A stretch of DNA of 64,000 nt from assembly GCA_012295275.1 (NCBI GenBank), contig CM022670.1, forward strand, positions 18,816,698 through 18,880,697, in the 5' to 3' direction. Each line of letters starts with the position of its first letter. Position 1 is the stretch's first letter. The translations under genes and the position numbers were made by a program. The notes under the pieces were generated by a model. That model had not been told where the DNA came from. It ran no database searches and was given only the letters and a program-made list of their open reading frames with translations. This document shows, in pieces, positions 53,180-64,000 of the stretch. This stretch comes from Chrysomallon squamiferum (taxonomy: Eukaryota; Mollusca; Gastropoda; Neomphalida; Peltospiridae).

Positions 53180-53703
53180 AAATATCAGGAAAAATAATTT
53201 TTGTTAAGCTTCCGTGGATAACTTTAATAACGACCAAGAAGCAGTTAAAGGTTGACATCCAGTGAATGACTTCGAACATTTCGATATTTTTAATATTCAG
53301 ATTTAGCGTTAAGATATAGAAATGAAGATAATGAAAACTCGTTATACAGAATTTTAATCTTTATTGTTGATGTTTGTTTTAACACAGATTTGGCAAACTT
53401 CTTTTCTGTTAAGATAACCTCTGTGAGTGAATCAACTTGGCATTATCATACTTGAGTACTTTACAACTTAAATTTTGACAATTCAGTTAATGCATTTGTG
53501 GAGTGAAGGTGAGAAAAGTTTCTCTATAGCTTAACTGTAGCCATGAATACCAGTTAGACATATATTGAATATAAACTATGTAAACTTCAAATGAATATCC
53601 ATACAACTTTTATTATTATATTATTATTTTGAAATATTCTTACTAATGACTGTTCAGTTCATTCAGAGCTTGTTGAAATTCTTCACAAGTAACTACTTCA
53701 TCT
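53180..53703 (-). pseudogene. Partial EF-hand gene copy B: last coding exon and 3'UTR exon
   Basis: The exon at about 53690-53645 (minus) matches exon 4 of the intact gene and stays open, encoding EVVTCEEFQQALNELNSH. The acceptor has moved three bases (TATCAG for TAGCGG). The donor after TA is kept. A 3' exon at about 53419-53350 keeps a CACAG acceptor, supplies the A that completes TAA, and retains the AATAAAGATTAAA signal. Exons 2 and 3 are absent upstream, where an inverted promoter copy is found instead. It is probably non-functional, although the surviving exons are surprisingly intact. Confidence 0.7.
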
Positions 53704-53977
53704 GATACAAAAATAAATTAATAATAAAACTAAAACTTGCACTAGCTCAACGAAATGTAAACGTACATATGTGTGTGTGTGTGTGTGTACACTTGTATTA
53801 AAATGATGCAGGAAAGATATACCTTATAAGTATATATGTATGTATGTGTGTGTAGTATCTATGTATGGATGCATATGTATGAATATGTCAGTTTATACTT
53901 TGTAGTTATAAATGCAGACATGAACATGCATTATATATATAAAAATGATGCATGACATATATAATTATCTGTCTGTC

Positions 53978-53980
<3 letters not shown>

Positions 53981-54029
<49 letters not shown>
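53981..54029. repeat. (TG)n microsatellite
   Basis: About 24 TG units, at the junction between the partial gene copy B and the inverted promoter copy. Simple repeats may have taken part in the rearrangement; that is inference. Confidence 0.9.
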
Positions 54030-54030
<1 letters not shown>

Positions 54031-54139
54031 GACATTCAACAGGTTGCCATGTTCAGATATAATATTTCATTTTTTTAATGGAATAGAAATGATAACATCA
54101 GTACCAGTATCCAAGAGCGCCTAAATAATTTTGTTGGTG

Positions 54140-54262
54140 ACAAATTGTGTAGACACCTAAGGTACGAAATCCTGGTCGAATGAAGAATAAACAGAGTTAG
54201 TTCACAGCATTCAGCACAATTTCTCTTTGGAAGTAGAAGAAATCGTCAAATATAAGTTTATT
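54140..54262 (+). repeat. Inverted copy of EF-hand-gene promoter/exon 1 (copy B)
   Basis: The plus strand here matches the minus strand of 58527-58650: GACACCT-A-GTACGAAATCCTGG, a GAATAAACAGAGTTAGT TATA-like box (one base changed), CAGCATTCAGCACAA around the start site, and AGAAGAAAT before a decayed donor (ATAAGTTTATTTTAA in place of GTAAGTTTATTTTAA). No coding exons follow on the plus strand. Confidence 0.75.
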
Positions 54263-54460
54263 TTAATTTATTTGTAATCTCTGAATCAACTGAACAGTCA
54301 TTAGTAGTTACATTTCAAAAACATAATAATAATAAAACTTGTACAAATATTCATTACAAATTAAAAAATATATATTTATAAAAATATGTATGTTTTTATA
54401 TCTATGGTAGCTTATGAGCAAAAGTGCTACGTTCTATAACATATTATAGTCTGTATTATT

Positions 54461-54503
<43 letters not shown>

Positions 54504-56421
54504 TTGTTGTTATTATTATTATTATTGCCTCCTATGAAACACAAAACTTTCCCGGATTTGTCACGAGTAACTTTATATAAATAGATTAATAGCAAAATGT
54601 CGCATTTCCTGTAAGTGTTTTCAATAGAGATGATAACAATGGATATAGATATCTGATGATACATTTTTTTTATATTAATTACAAACTATTCGCATATCCA
54701 GTGTGTCAGATCGTGTACGAAACGATTACATGGTTATCAAAATAACTTTTTATTTATTTACTTCTTTATTTGTCTCAAATTATGACACAATTCGAGGTTG
54801 TTGAATTTATTTTTTATAAGTCCATATACTTTTTCAGATTTCATTTACTTGCGTATATAATTTTTTTTTTTTAATGTTTGTTTATTTATATCTGAAATGG
54901 ATAGAATGAGGTAACTGTCCTTTACTTATTAATAATAAACATTTTGATTGTTTAATCCAGTTCACATATGCATACAAATGTGCATACGTTCATGCATACA
55001 TACGTAGATATATATATATATATATGCAAACATAAATAAGTTAACACACACAAACATACATATATTCATACACGGGTATGTATGTATCTGTGTATGTTTA
55101 ATACGCTATTGTTGGCTTTAATTATTTTGTGAAAGTTAATTCTTTATTTTAAGATCTATTTTTGTTAATTAGAAGAAGGCATAAATATAGAATTAAAAAA
55201 AAACATGAACATTTAAAAAAATCAAAGTAAACTAATATTCAGAGCAGAAAGCGGAATTATCTAATGAAAGAATTGTTTATCAGTTCTAAAAAAACCACTG
55301 TGAATTTCAAATTCTTCAGAAACATCCAGAAATAACAGGAATAAAAATAAAAGTTTAAAATGCGCTGAACTATGCAAAATTATCTTAAAACGCTTTTGAG
55401 AAAATTTGCGAAATTTCATCGAGCGATTGTTCAAAACGTTATAGAATGAATATGTGAAATTTTAAAAGTAAATACATGAAACATTAAATATAAATACAAA
55501 GACGTCAAGGAACCAGTAAAAAATAAATTTCAACATTTCTGCATGTAATCAGTTTTCAATGGTTTCTTAAAATAAATCCAAAGAGGAGTACAGGCATCCC
55601 GTTTCGAGAACATTCATAGCACAAAAACGGTAAAAATAATAATAATAATAATAACAACAACAACAATAATAAATATGTTTGGATCAAACTAAGCAATAAC
55701 AACAACAATAATCAATATGTTTCGATCAAACACATTTAGGAAACATAATCCTTGTTAAACTGCCGTTGGTAACGTTGATACAGGTACCTGACCATTTTAT
55801 CAATTTTCCAGAAAACCGCCTTTAGAGGTGTAGTAATTTGTATGTGTTAAATACAGTTTCTTTCCTTTCAAAATGCAACGCCTTCTTGGCTAAACCATTT
55901 GTTTAAAAACGTATACAAATAAATTCTGTTAATTATAGAAAGGAAACATTTAAATTAGGGAATAATTTAAAATATTTATGTACTTTCTAAAACGTATATA
56001 TTCTTTACGTACATTTGCCATGTAATTACATATACTTGATAACTTGTCATGCCATAATGTTATGAACATTTTTTCAAAACGAACACGGCTAAAGCCTTAA
56101 CATTAAAACTACAGTATTCCTTAACTTTGAATAATTAATTATATATTACAAAGAAAAAAGAAATAGTTGATAAAGAAAAAGCGTGACAACCTGAAATTAT
56201 CATGTCAGTTATTGGTAGATGTAACCATAGGAATAATTATATTTAAATAACTAAATAAGTAAATAAATCATTAGTTTGTTAATACATCTGACTTCTCTTT
56301 AGTTATTCGACATAATTTTTTTAAGGACAATACGATGAGGAGGTATTAATGAAAATATATAAATACAAAATAGAAGACGAAGGCGACATCTCAGCACAAA
56401 CTAATAACCAAGTACCAAGAG
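54263..56421. other. Spacer, no gene recognised
   Basis: Contains TTG/TTA repeats (54461-54526), (TA)n near 55010-55024, AAT/AAC repeats near 55638-55672, and a short internal repeat of AACAACAACAATAAT-GTTT-GATCAAAC at about 55656-55730. No exons or RNA genes were found. Confidence 0.5.
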
Positions 56422-56534
56422 AAAGGTTGACCTTCAGTGACTGAGTTCGAATCTTTCGATATTTTTAATATTTAATTTTAAAGTTCAGACCTAGAAATGA
56501 AGTAAGTTAAAACTCGTTATATAGGATTTTAATC

Positions 56535-56540
56535 TTTATT
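56535..56540 (-). terminator. Polyadenylation signal of the EF-hand gene
   Basis: AATAAA on the minus strand, about 75 bases into the 3'UTR exon. It is conserved in partial copy B near 53360, together with the following GATTAAA. Confidence 0.65.
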
Positions 56541-56612
56541 GTTGATGTTTGCATTAACACAAATTTGACATTTCAGACTTCTGTTTTGTTAAGTTGGTCA
56601 TCCTTCGGTCAA

Positions 56613-57162
56613 TCTGAAATGTAGAAAAAACAAATAATGTCCTGACTTTAAAACAAACATTTTATAGATAGATTACCTTTTATAGAACATAGCACTCTTG
56701 CTCTTACGCACACACACACGCACACGCACGTTGCTAAACTTTTTAGTTTTACATTTATTATTTGTTTGTTTATAACATTTCTGTTTCTATACTTTCTAAG
56801 CATCAACACATATATCACACTCGATTATTTTTGTAAGTTTTTATTGCTACTACTACTGCTGCTGCTGCTGCTCCTACTATTATTATTATTATTATTATTG
56901 TTATTGTTATTATTAGTTTGAAATGTACTTACTAATGACTGTTCAGCTCATCCAGAGCTTGCTGAAATTCTTCAAGTGTAACTACGTCATCCGCTACAAA
57001 ATAAATTAATAATAAAGATATAACTTGCACTAACTCAACGAAATGTAAATCATGAAGAAATTATAAATTAAATATTATTTTATTCTTCAACAAACAACTA
57101 GATTATCTCCCCTTCGAACTCGTGCATTTACTTTCTCTCTCTCTGTCACACACACACACACA

Positions 57163-57224
<62 letters not shown>

Positions 57225-57948
57225 CTTTTCCTCATTATATTCTTTAAATAATCAGTTTACACAGAGATATCCGTTCATATTTTTTTTTCATTTGTTACTG
57301 CTGTTTTTATCAATAACATTTGCTCTCCCAATCTTTGTGGAAAAATCAGTGTTAAATAAACTCGATGAAAATATTTACTGTCACGATCAACGAAATCCAT
57401 AAGTTCTTCTGCTTCTCGTGAACTTAGAATCGACTCAATTTCTTCTTTGTCGATCACACCATCATTGTTCGTGTCAAAGTCATTAACATCTACGTATGTA
57501 AAAATATAAATTTATTAAGAAAAAATAACTAAATAATTTTATTCATAGATTGGCGAGATCAAGAATGAGAAAGCAAATGTGAAAGAACAGTATTATTAGC
57601 AGTGTATTCAGACCATATTCATGTATAAGACAAATTAAAAAAGTAAAATATCTAATGAGGCATACTTTATAATCAGAACAACAACACAAATGATAATATA
57701 AGGTAGTTTGAAGTAAGTGAAAAAGTTATTATTTTGAAATGAAGTCCATTTCAATTCCCGCTCCATGTATCTAGACCAATCTAATATTTAATAATTTTAT
57801 AAACTTGTTTATTACCTCTTTTCCCGTGAGTTAAAGCGTAGTATTTAACGTAAGATTTCGCTCTGCGCCAGGCACGACGTATTCTCCAAGCGTCACCGTT
57901 GGTAACAGCTATAGCGACAAGAACTACTAGGACAAGGACAAATTTCAT
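56613..57948 (-). CDS. Secreted two-EF-hand protein with cationic N-terminal segment
   Basis: Coding exons 57948-57816, 57489-57379, 56993-56933 and the first base of the 3'UTR exon (56613) join to 101 residues. The stop codon TAA is split TA|A by the last intron. Residues 1-20 form a signal peptide. Residues 21-41 are strongly basic and aromatic (five Arg, two Lys, two Trp), followed by Gly42-Lys43-Arg44, an amidation/dibasic cleavage signal ending exactly at the exon boundary. Residues 45-101 are acidic. EF-hand loop 1 is DTNNDGVIDKEE, canonical. Loop 2 is DRDTDDVVTLEE, with Asp for Gly at position 6. A non-coding first exon (about 58575-58527) precedes. The EF-hand part is probably calcium-binding. 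The whole could be a peptide precursor or a small secreted calcium-binding protein, and I do not recognise a named family. Degenerate copies lie nearby. Confidence 0.82.
57147..57218. repeat. (CA)n microsatellite
   Basis: A long CA tract in the intron between exons 3 and 4 of the EF-hand gene. Confidence 0.9.
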
Positions 57949-58526
57949 CTGTAACATAACATTGTTAAAATACTGGTATTTAAGTTTAAACGTCCAAATA
58001 TAAAAATAAAAAAAAATAGAGAAATTAATAATAATAATAATAAATAATAAATAATAAATAATAAATAATAATAATAATAATAATGTATACGCAGTAATAC
58101 TCAAATACTAACCTTTTCTCTTTTTTCGCATTTGTTCTGTAATACGTTTCGCATTCGTTTCAAAACATTTTAACCTTTTCTGTAATACTTTTCTCATTAA
58201 TTCAGAAACATTGTTCGCATTCATTTGATAATATTACTCTCTTTCGTTCTGTATATAGCTTTTGCCTTACTTTGAAAAAGTTATTCCTTTTGTTCATGGC
58301 TACATTTCAATCTAATCGTCAAAACGAACAAATTATTTCTAGTATTAGATAAAATACAGAAACTTTCATTCGTGGCAGATGAAACTCTACTTGACAATTC
58401 AAGAAAAACAGAAATAAATAAACAAATAATAATAATAATAACAACAACAAGAATAACAACATCAATGATAAATTATAAAATAAATAATACAAAAGACGCA
58501 TTATAAATAAGTTAAAATAAACTTAC

Positions 58527-58650
58527 GTTTGGAGGTATCTTCTTCTTGCTCTATTGTCTTCAAAAGAGAAGTTGTGCTGAATGCTGTAAACTAACTCTAT
58601 TTATTCTTCACTCGTCCAGGATTTCGTACTTCAGGTGTCTAATCATATAA
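58527..58650 (-). promoter_or_regulatory. Promoter and non-coding exon 1 of the EF-hand gene
   Basis: On the minus strand a TATA-like AATAAATAG (58606-58598) precedes TTCAGCACAAC, a plausible initiator about 30 bases on. The short 5'UTR exon ends in CTCCAAAC|GTAAGT at 58527. The next acceptor (TTACAG) lies directly before the ATG at 57948, so the whole 5'UTR is in exon 1. The same segment occurs at 52352-52515 and, inverted, at 54140-54262. Its conservation among the copies supports the boundaries. Confidence 0.65.
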
Positions 58651-58689
58651 TTATTTTTGGCACTCTCGGATGTTGATACTGATGTTATC

Positions 58690-60610
58690 ATTTCTGTTTT
58701 ATAAAAAGGTGAAATATACCTGACCACCTAATTTTAGCTGATATCCTGCAAAATATTATGAACGCACACACTCGCACGCACACGCACACACACACACAGG
58801 GGATGTGTACGTATGTTATACCTGGACATATACTGAACCTCTAGACTCTGATTGTTCGAAAGGAGTTTTGCCACAACTATGTGATGCCTGGGTCGATATC
58901 GTGCATTTTGTTATATTAAAGACAGCGAAAGATCAAACCGATGCGAAAAACGTGACCAAACTCATTTAAATGTAAAAAAATTCTTTGTTTATAGGTGCCT
59001 AGGTAGGATATTATAAATTTGTAGGTTAGGACACAGCCTTTGAATATGAGGATCGAAAAAGGTGAATTACCCACCGCGTCTGGAAAATTACATATGGGTA
59101 TTTTTATGTCTAGTGCTCTACATCAAACCAGCAGTTGAATAAAGGTTCTGGCCGATTCAGTATAGAGCACACTGAACACTGATCATTATAATGTTTTCCG
59201 TAATAAGTTTCACCCATTTCGGTTTTTAATTTCAAAGGGTCGTATGGAAAGTGGACACAAGACGACTTGGAAAGTGCCTTTCAGGCGCAAACTAACGACC
59301 TGCCTGAGTTCAAAAGGAAGTTGAACGCCACATGTCAATACCAGCATATTTCAAAATAAACATTTTTGAGGAATTTGAACTGCAGAAATAAATATGTAAC
59401 CTAAATGGTGGTAACTCCACCTCAAAAATAGAAAAGACGTAGGACAGCCGGGCTAAATACAGAAGAACTGGAACACTCGCTCGTTGACTATATAATGGAA
59501 TTAGATAATATGCTGATTGGATTAAATAATAAATGCGCTTTATGGAACATAAACTCCGAATAGTTTTAATACTAGCATCTTATAGAACATAAATTCCAAA
59601 TAGTTTGGCTTCTTGCATTTTACGGAACATATATTCCGACAGTATTACTTTTTGCGTTTTACAAAACAATAATACTGTATAGTAAAGTATATCTTTGACA
59701 CAGTGAATATGCTATTTTGAATTGATGTTTATTCCCTCCTTTCTTTTTATCCTTCTAATCTTAATCTCAGTTAGGCGAAAGATAATGTACTGAAAAGGAT
59801 ATTCGGAATTCCCTATACTGAATCACTTTGACCTTATGTTGAACCGAGGCATCTAAATCTATCAATTATGACTGGATTCATCTTCATTGATTCCATCTGG
59901 ACTGCGCCATAATGGTCGGGAAGTTAGAGGGTTCACCTCCCCTAGATATAAAAAATATAATATCTTTCGTGCATCATTTTAATATATATAATGCATGTTA
60001 TTATTTGCTTTTATAACTTCAAAGAATGCATTGGCATATTCGTACATACAAAAATACATACATACCAAAGCAGACAGACAGACATACAAACATATACAAA
60101 AAGGTGAAATGTTATACCTGATCAGCTAATTGTAATTGATATGCTCCAAAATATGAACAAATATACATACACACACATGCACACGCACACACTCACATAC
60201 ATACATACATATGTATATCATTTTAATATAATTATACTATTGAATATAATTTAAAGAGACAAAAAATAATAGTCAAAGAAGAATCAGGATGAATTAGATT
60301 GATAATGTAAACAACATCCTAAAATTTTATTAACTGCTGTATATTTACAAAAAAATCTCTAATAAATGGAACCGTTTACAAACTAGTCACTTGACATGCA
60401 ACCAGTACTGGAGGGGGCACAAATAAAGTTTGTATACCAAAACCTTTGATTAACAGTGGATGGTTTCACTCACGGCAAGTGACTTGGCATTATCGTATTT
60501 GACGCCCTTTACATTTTGACAATTCAGTTAATGCTTCAGCCGCGGTGAAGGCGAGAAAGGTTCCTGTATAACCTAATGCAGACATGGATACCAATTATGC
60601 TTAATAATAG
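58690..60610. repeat. Duplicated flank blocks of the EF-hand gene cluster
   Basis: Several blocks recur in the 50.8-54 kb region. 58698-58760 and 60096-60150 both resemble 52640-52700 (AGGTGAAAT-TA-ACCTGA-CA-CTAA pattern). 59035-59130 resembles 51045-51140. 60470-60600 resembles 53430-53570 (CATTTTGACAATTCAGTTAATGC-type block). Spacing between blocks differs between the copies. No intact gene is seen here. Confidence 0.55.
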
Positions 60611-61535
60611 AAATATTTTGACTATAAAGTTAAATAATTTATAAGATCTAATGTTTTATCTGCATGTTTGTTTCATAAACTACGGAAACCTCTACTTATA
60701 AATGTCTTTCCAAGTGAATTCCACAACTAGAGCTGCAGAACAGATTTACTTTAACTGAACTTTAAAAAGTAACTTTACTGGATAACATGAATTTCAAATA
60801 GATTATTATACAGGCCTAATCCATTTTGCGTTTTACAATTATGATATTAAGATTCTATTTTTGGTTGGAATAAAGTGATAAACTGATTTTTTTTTTTTCA
60901 GAGGATAGTAAGTCACAAAACATACAAAGTAAACATTTCAGGAGTAACTCAAATTGGGGCGCCAAAATATATATATATATATATACTGTGTGTTCATATT
61001 TCAAATTATTACCCACAAATTATGTATAAGCTTTTGTACACACATACATACGCACGCAAACGTACATACATACACATGTAAACGCACGTACTTACATTCA
61101 TACAGATATACAATAAATGGATGTATGGTCTGCAAAAACCGTTAGCTAATCAAATTATGAAATTATGTATTATTGAAAAACTGAACAAAAATAAATTAAT
61201 ATATCTAAATAAATAAATAATTAGTATATGTAATTAAATAAATAGTTAGGTAAGAAGGTAGGTAGGTAGGTAGGTAGGTAGGTAGGTAGGTAGGTAGGTA
61301 GGTATGCAGGTAGTCAGGCAGGCAGGCAGGCAGTTAGACAGTCAGAGGGATAGATACAGAGATAGCATAATCTAAATAAATAAATAGGTAGTAGATAGAC
61401 AGACAAACAGACAGGTAGACAAATAGATAATGTTATGGCTCTTAATTTAAAAATATAACACCAGAATTTTCTAATTTGTCACGAATGTTTGTTTATATTT
61501 TCTGAAAAAACCTTTAAAAAAATAAAAAATAAATA

Positions 61536-61586
<51 letters not shown>

Positions 61587-63815
61587 AATATAAACAGCGC
61601 ATCCAAGCTGAACCGTTTATAAATGAAAATGAGAATTCTGGATAGTGCAAAATTCATTATCTCAGTTTCCAACATTCATATGTGTATGTGTGTGTGTGTG
61701 TGTGTAAATTAAGTGAACAGTTTGTCGTTGACATAATTTATTTTACACCGTCAGATGTTCATATCCAGTGTCCTCATTTCTATTTATAAATAGCTCAGCT
61801 TAGGTGCGATATTTTACTTTGTTTTCTTTTATGCTTCTGTAAATAATTAAATGTATATAATGCATTCGTGCCAAATCCGGTTAATGGTGGTGTCAAATAA
61901 ACATATGCTAAATAAAACAAAATAAAAAAAATAAAAAAAATCGGAACAAGCAGCTTGTTTTAGCCATGGAGTATCCTTTGTATTATTTATTTATTTAGAA
62001 ATAGTACATTTAATAAACACTAATATTTTATCTAACATTTTTATTCAAAAGTCTTTAGCCATTGCTTTTGCAGAAACTGAAATATATCGAGTATATGTTC
62101 GACAAAAGTTAGGAGTCAAGGTTCGAAGAAAAATTATAAATATTTTCGACAATGTGTAAAGTGAAATGAAAAATTTAATGAAATTGCATACAATAAATTA
62201 AATAATAAAGAGACTTGAACAAATTTTTTCATGACGATGACAATTATTATGGTGATGATGATAGTTTTATCATGGTAAAAAAAAAAAAAAAAAAAAAAAA
62301 GATTGACTAGTTAATTTAAATAAATAAATAAAATGCTTCACCCAAATTTAGAAAAAAATTAAATATGTTTTCTATAATTTATTATTTTAGCATTGGTTGG
62401 TCTACAGTACACATAGCAACACACACATACACGTGTATATATAAATGTATTTCAAATGTATTTTTTTTTAGATGAAAGGTATATATTTTAAATCACAGTA
62501 CCTTCAAATAGTAAGTCGGATAATGGGATATCTGTCAAATAATTTAAACATTCTTTTCTTTTCTTTTCTTTTTTAGTTTTTATTGCTGTTTTGTTTGTTT
62601 GTTTGATTTAGTTTTTTGTGGGTTTTGGGGAGGGGAGGTTTGCGTTTTCTGTTTGTGTGCGCGGGCGAGTGTGTGTATCTACTATCTGTTTTGGAACAAC
62701 TTATTATATAAAATGTACTTCAAAAATTCAAGTCCATATATATAGTAATCTGTTTGGTTTTGCACAAGCGACGAATGCAACGTTATTGTTGTACGGGGCA
62801 GGCTCAATTCTTTTAAAATTATTACGCCATTATCTACATTTCGCATATCAATGGCTTAAATAGAACCAGTCAATCCGTCCCCGCGGAACATGTTTAATCC
62901 TGCGAAATGGATGAAATTTAAGTGTCAAACTAATTATGTTATTTTCGTGTAAAGTAACGAATTACTGAAAGTTACAGTGCATGAACATTTTTTTATTGTG
63001 AAGAATATTTTATTTACAAATACAAGGTAGGGAATTTAAACCAATGATTTGGTTGTAAATATAATTACTGTAATAATAACTAATAACTAAACTTAAAATT
63101 ATCCATTTATAAATTACAGATTTACGGCTAAATTTAAAATTTAAAGTTAATTTGTAAAAAAAAAAAAAACCCAAAACAGTAATATTATAAATGTGTTGAT
63201 CATGATGAAACGGATGAAAGACGTTTTTTATTCACGTTTGCATGCAAGATTACCGATTATCATACAGACGATCATAATGCACAAAATTCTAAGTAGTTCC
63301 ATTTTGGACTGTATTTAATTTTGATTTCCATATTTATTTTATTTTATTTCATTTGTTATTGTAGTAGTTGTTGTTGTTATTTATTTCCTTTATATATATA
63401 TATATAAATTTTATCATTATTTATATAAGAAAGACTTATAATAAACTGATAGTTGTTATTTATAGTTTTAGAGATGAAATGAATAAATGATATCTCAAAA
63501 CCTAGGATACATGCAGCATAAAACTGTGGTTTAACTTTATAATCAAGGTCACTCTTATACAAAGTGTATTTTCTCATAATATGTTAAGCCATGACAGAGT
63601 CAAATCCTTTTTTTTTAGATAAACCATATTTTTCATTTACCTGTGAAACAATACAGTGAATATTGGCAATATGTATTTGTAATAATAATTGTTAAAAAAA
63701 TAATATAATTTATTATCACTTCTTCAACTGTAATCAGTAATCATAAAACAAAGGTGTAAACAAGTTTATAGACTGTACTGTTGCAAAGTCTTACATAATG
63801 TAACTAATGTTTCAG
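60611..63815. other. Intergenic, microsatellite-rich
   Basis: Contains (TA)n near 60966-60985, a pure (GGTA)n tract at 61257-61305 followed by related GGCA and GACA units, (AAT)n at 61541-61581, an A-run at 62278-62300 and (TA)n near 63392-63406. Short ORFs are low-complexity. A non-coding first exon of the gene starting at 63820 could lie in this region but was not identified. Confidence 0.5.
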
Positions 63816-63819
63816 CAAA

Positions 63820-63918
63820 ATGGATGACCGACCAAAACCTCGCCCTCGTAGATCATCCACTCATCAACTAATGAGTGATGACAGTCAGGTGGAGCAAGGC
63901 GTGGTTAATCCAGCTGTG
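63820..63918 (+). CDS. First coding exon of an unrecognised gene (continues beyond window)
   Basis: A TTTCAG acceptor (ending at 63815) is followed by CAAA and a start codon in good context. An open frame of 33 codons ends at GTG|GTAAGT in phase 0. The product begins MDDRPKPRPRRSSTHQLMSD: polar, Pro/Arg-rich, without a signal peptide, so a cytoplasmic or nuclear N-terminus. It contains an R-R-S-S site of the type used by basophilic kinases. The rest of the gene is outside the window and the family cannot be named. The acceptor implies a non-coding exon upstream. Confidence 0.7.
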
Positions 63919-64000
63919 GTAAGTGTTAACAAATAAGACGTAAAGTGTTAACAACATATGGTCATTCTTTTTTTTTGAGAGCAGAGATTAATAAAGAAAA

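Noticed and set aside
57781-58104. 107-codon minus-strand ORF as one unspliced gene
   Set aside because: Its N-terminal part reads through a repetitive intron upstream of the true ATG at 57948, and its C-terminal residues come from reading past the donor at 57815. The spliced model gives a signal peptide and EF-hands in frame.
61257-61305. Telomere-like or CRISPR-like tandem repeat
   Set aside because: It is a plain GGTA tetranucleotide microsatellite without spacers. It does not match the TTAGGG telomere unit.
1-64000. tRNA, rRNA, riboswitch or operon-type features
   Set aside because: No cloverleaf with conserved A/B boxes or rRNA-like block was recognised by eye. The spliced gene structure rules out a bacterial interpretation. 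A tRNAscan/Rfam search would be the decisive check.

Overview
The window is animal nuclear DNA. It is strongly AT-rich and carries spliced genes with GT-AG introns, long di- and trinucleotide microsatellites and remnants of cut-and-paste transposons. The gene content (a gp130/Domeless-like cytokine receptor pair, NOL10, a small secreted EF-hand precursor) and the repeat style suggest a lophotrochozoan, probably a mollusc. The species cannot be fixed from the sequence.

Layout. (1) 1-13.4 kb: a complete plus-strand gene for a single-pass receptor, rebuilt here as 16 coding exons (745 residues): signal peptide, Ig domain, four fibronectin-III-like domains, membrane segment, cytoplasmic tail. (2) 13.4-24.1 kb: intergenic spacer with microsatellites, a short inverted repeat, a GC-rich palindromic element and one doubtful ORF. 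(3) 24.1-39.8 kb: a second, tandem copy of the receptor gene (735 residues), including its flanks. It carries a dead Tigger/pogo transposon in one intron and another insertion in a second intron. (4) 40.0-50.1 kb, minus strand: an intact 19-exon NOL10 gene (683 residues) that meets receptor copy 2 tail to tail. (5) 50.8-60.6 kb: a small minus-strand gene (56.5-58.6 kb) for a 101-residue secreted protein, surrounded by broken and partly inverted copies of its promoter and 3' exons. (6) 60.6-64 kb: microsatellite-rich spacer, then the first coding exon of an unrecognised plus-strand gene at 63.82 kb.

How the parts relate. The two receptors share exon structure and intron phases. Every coding length difference between their used exons is a multiple of three, so both look functional. 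Their first FN3 domain has the cysteine spacing of class I cytokine receptors, with a degenerate WSXWS region in the second, so they are candidate JAK/STAT-type receptors. Their tails contain tandem 39-nt micro-exons that differ in number and integrity between the copies. NOL10 is a housekeeping ribosome-biogenesis gene. The EF-hand gene encodes a highly cationic segment ending in Gly-Lys-Arg exactly at an exon boundary, followed by an acidic two-EF-hand region. This arrangement suggests a processed peptide precursor.

All exon models come from reading splice sites, reading frames and paralogue comparison by eye. No transcript or database evidence was available.
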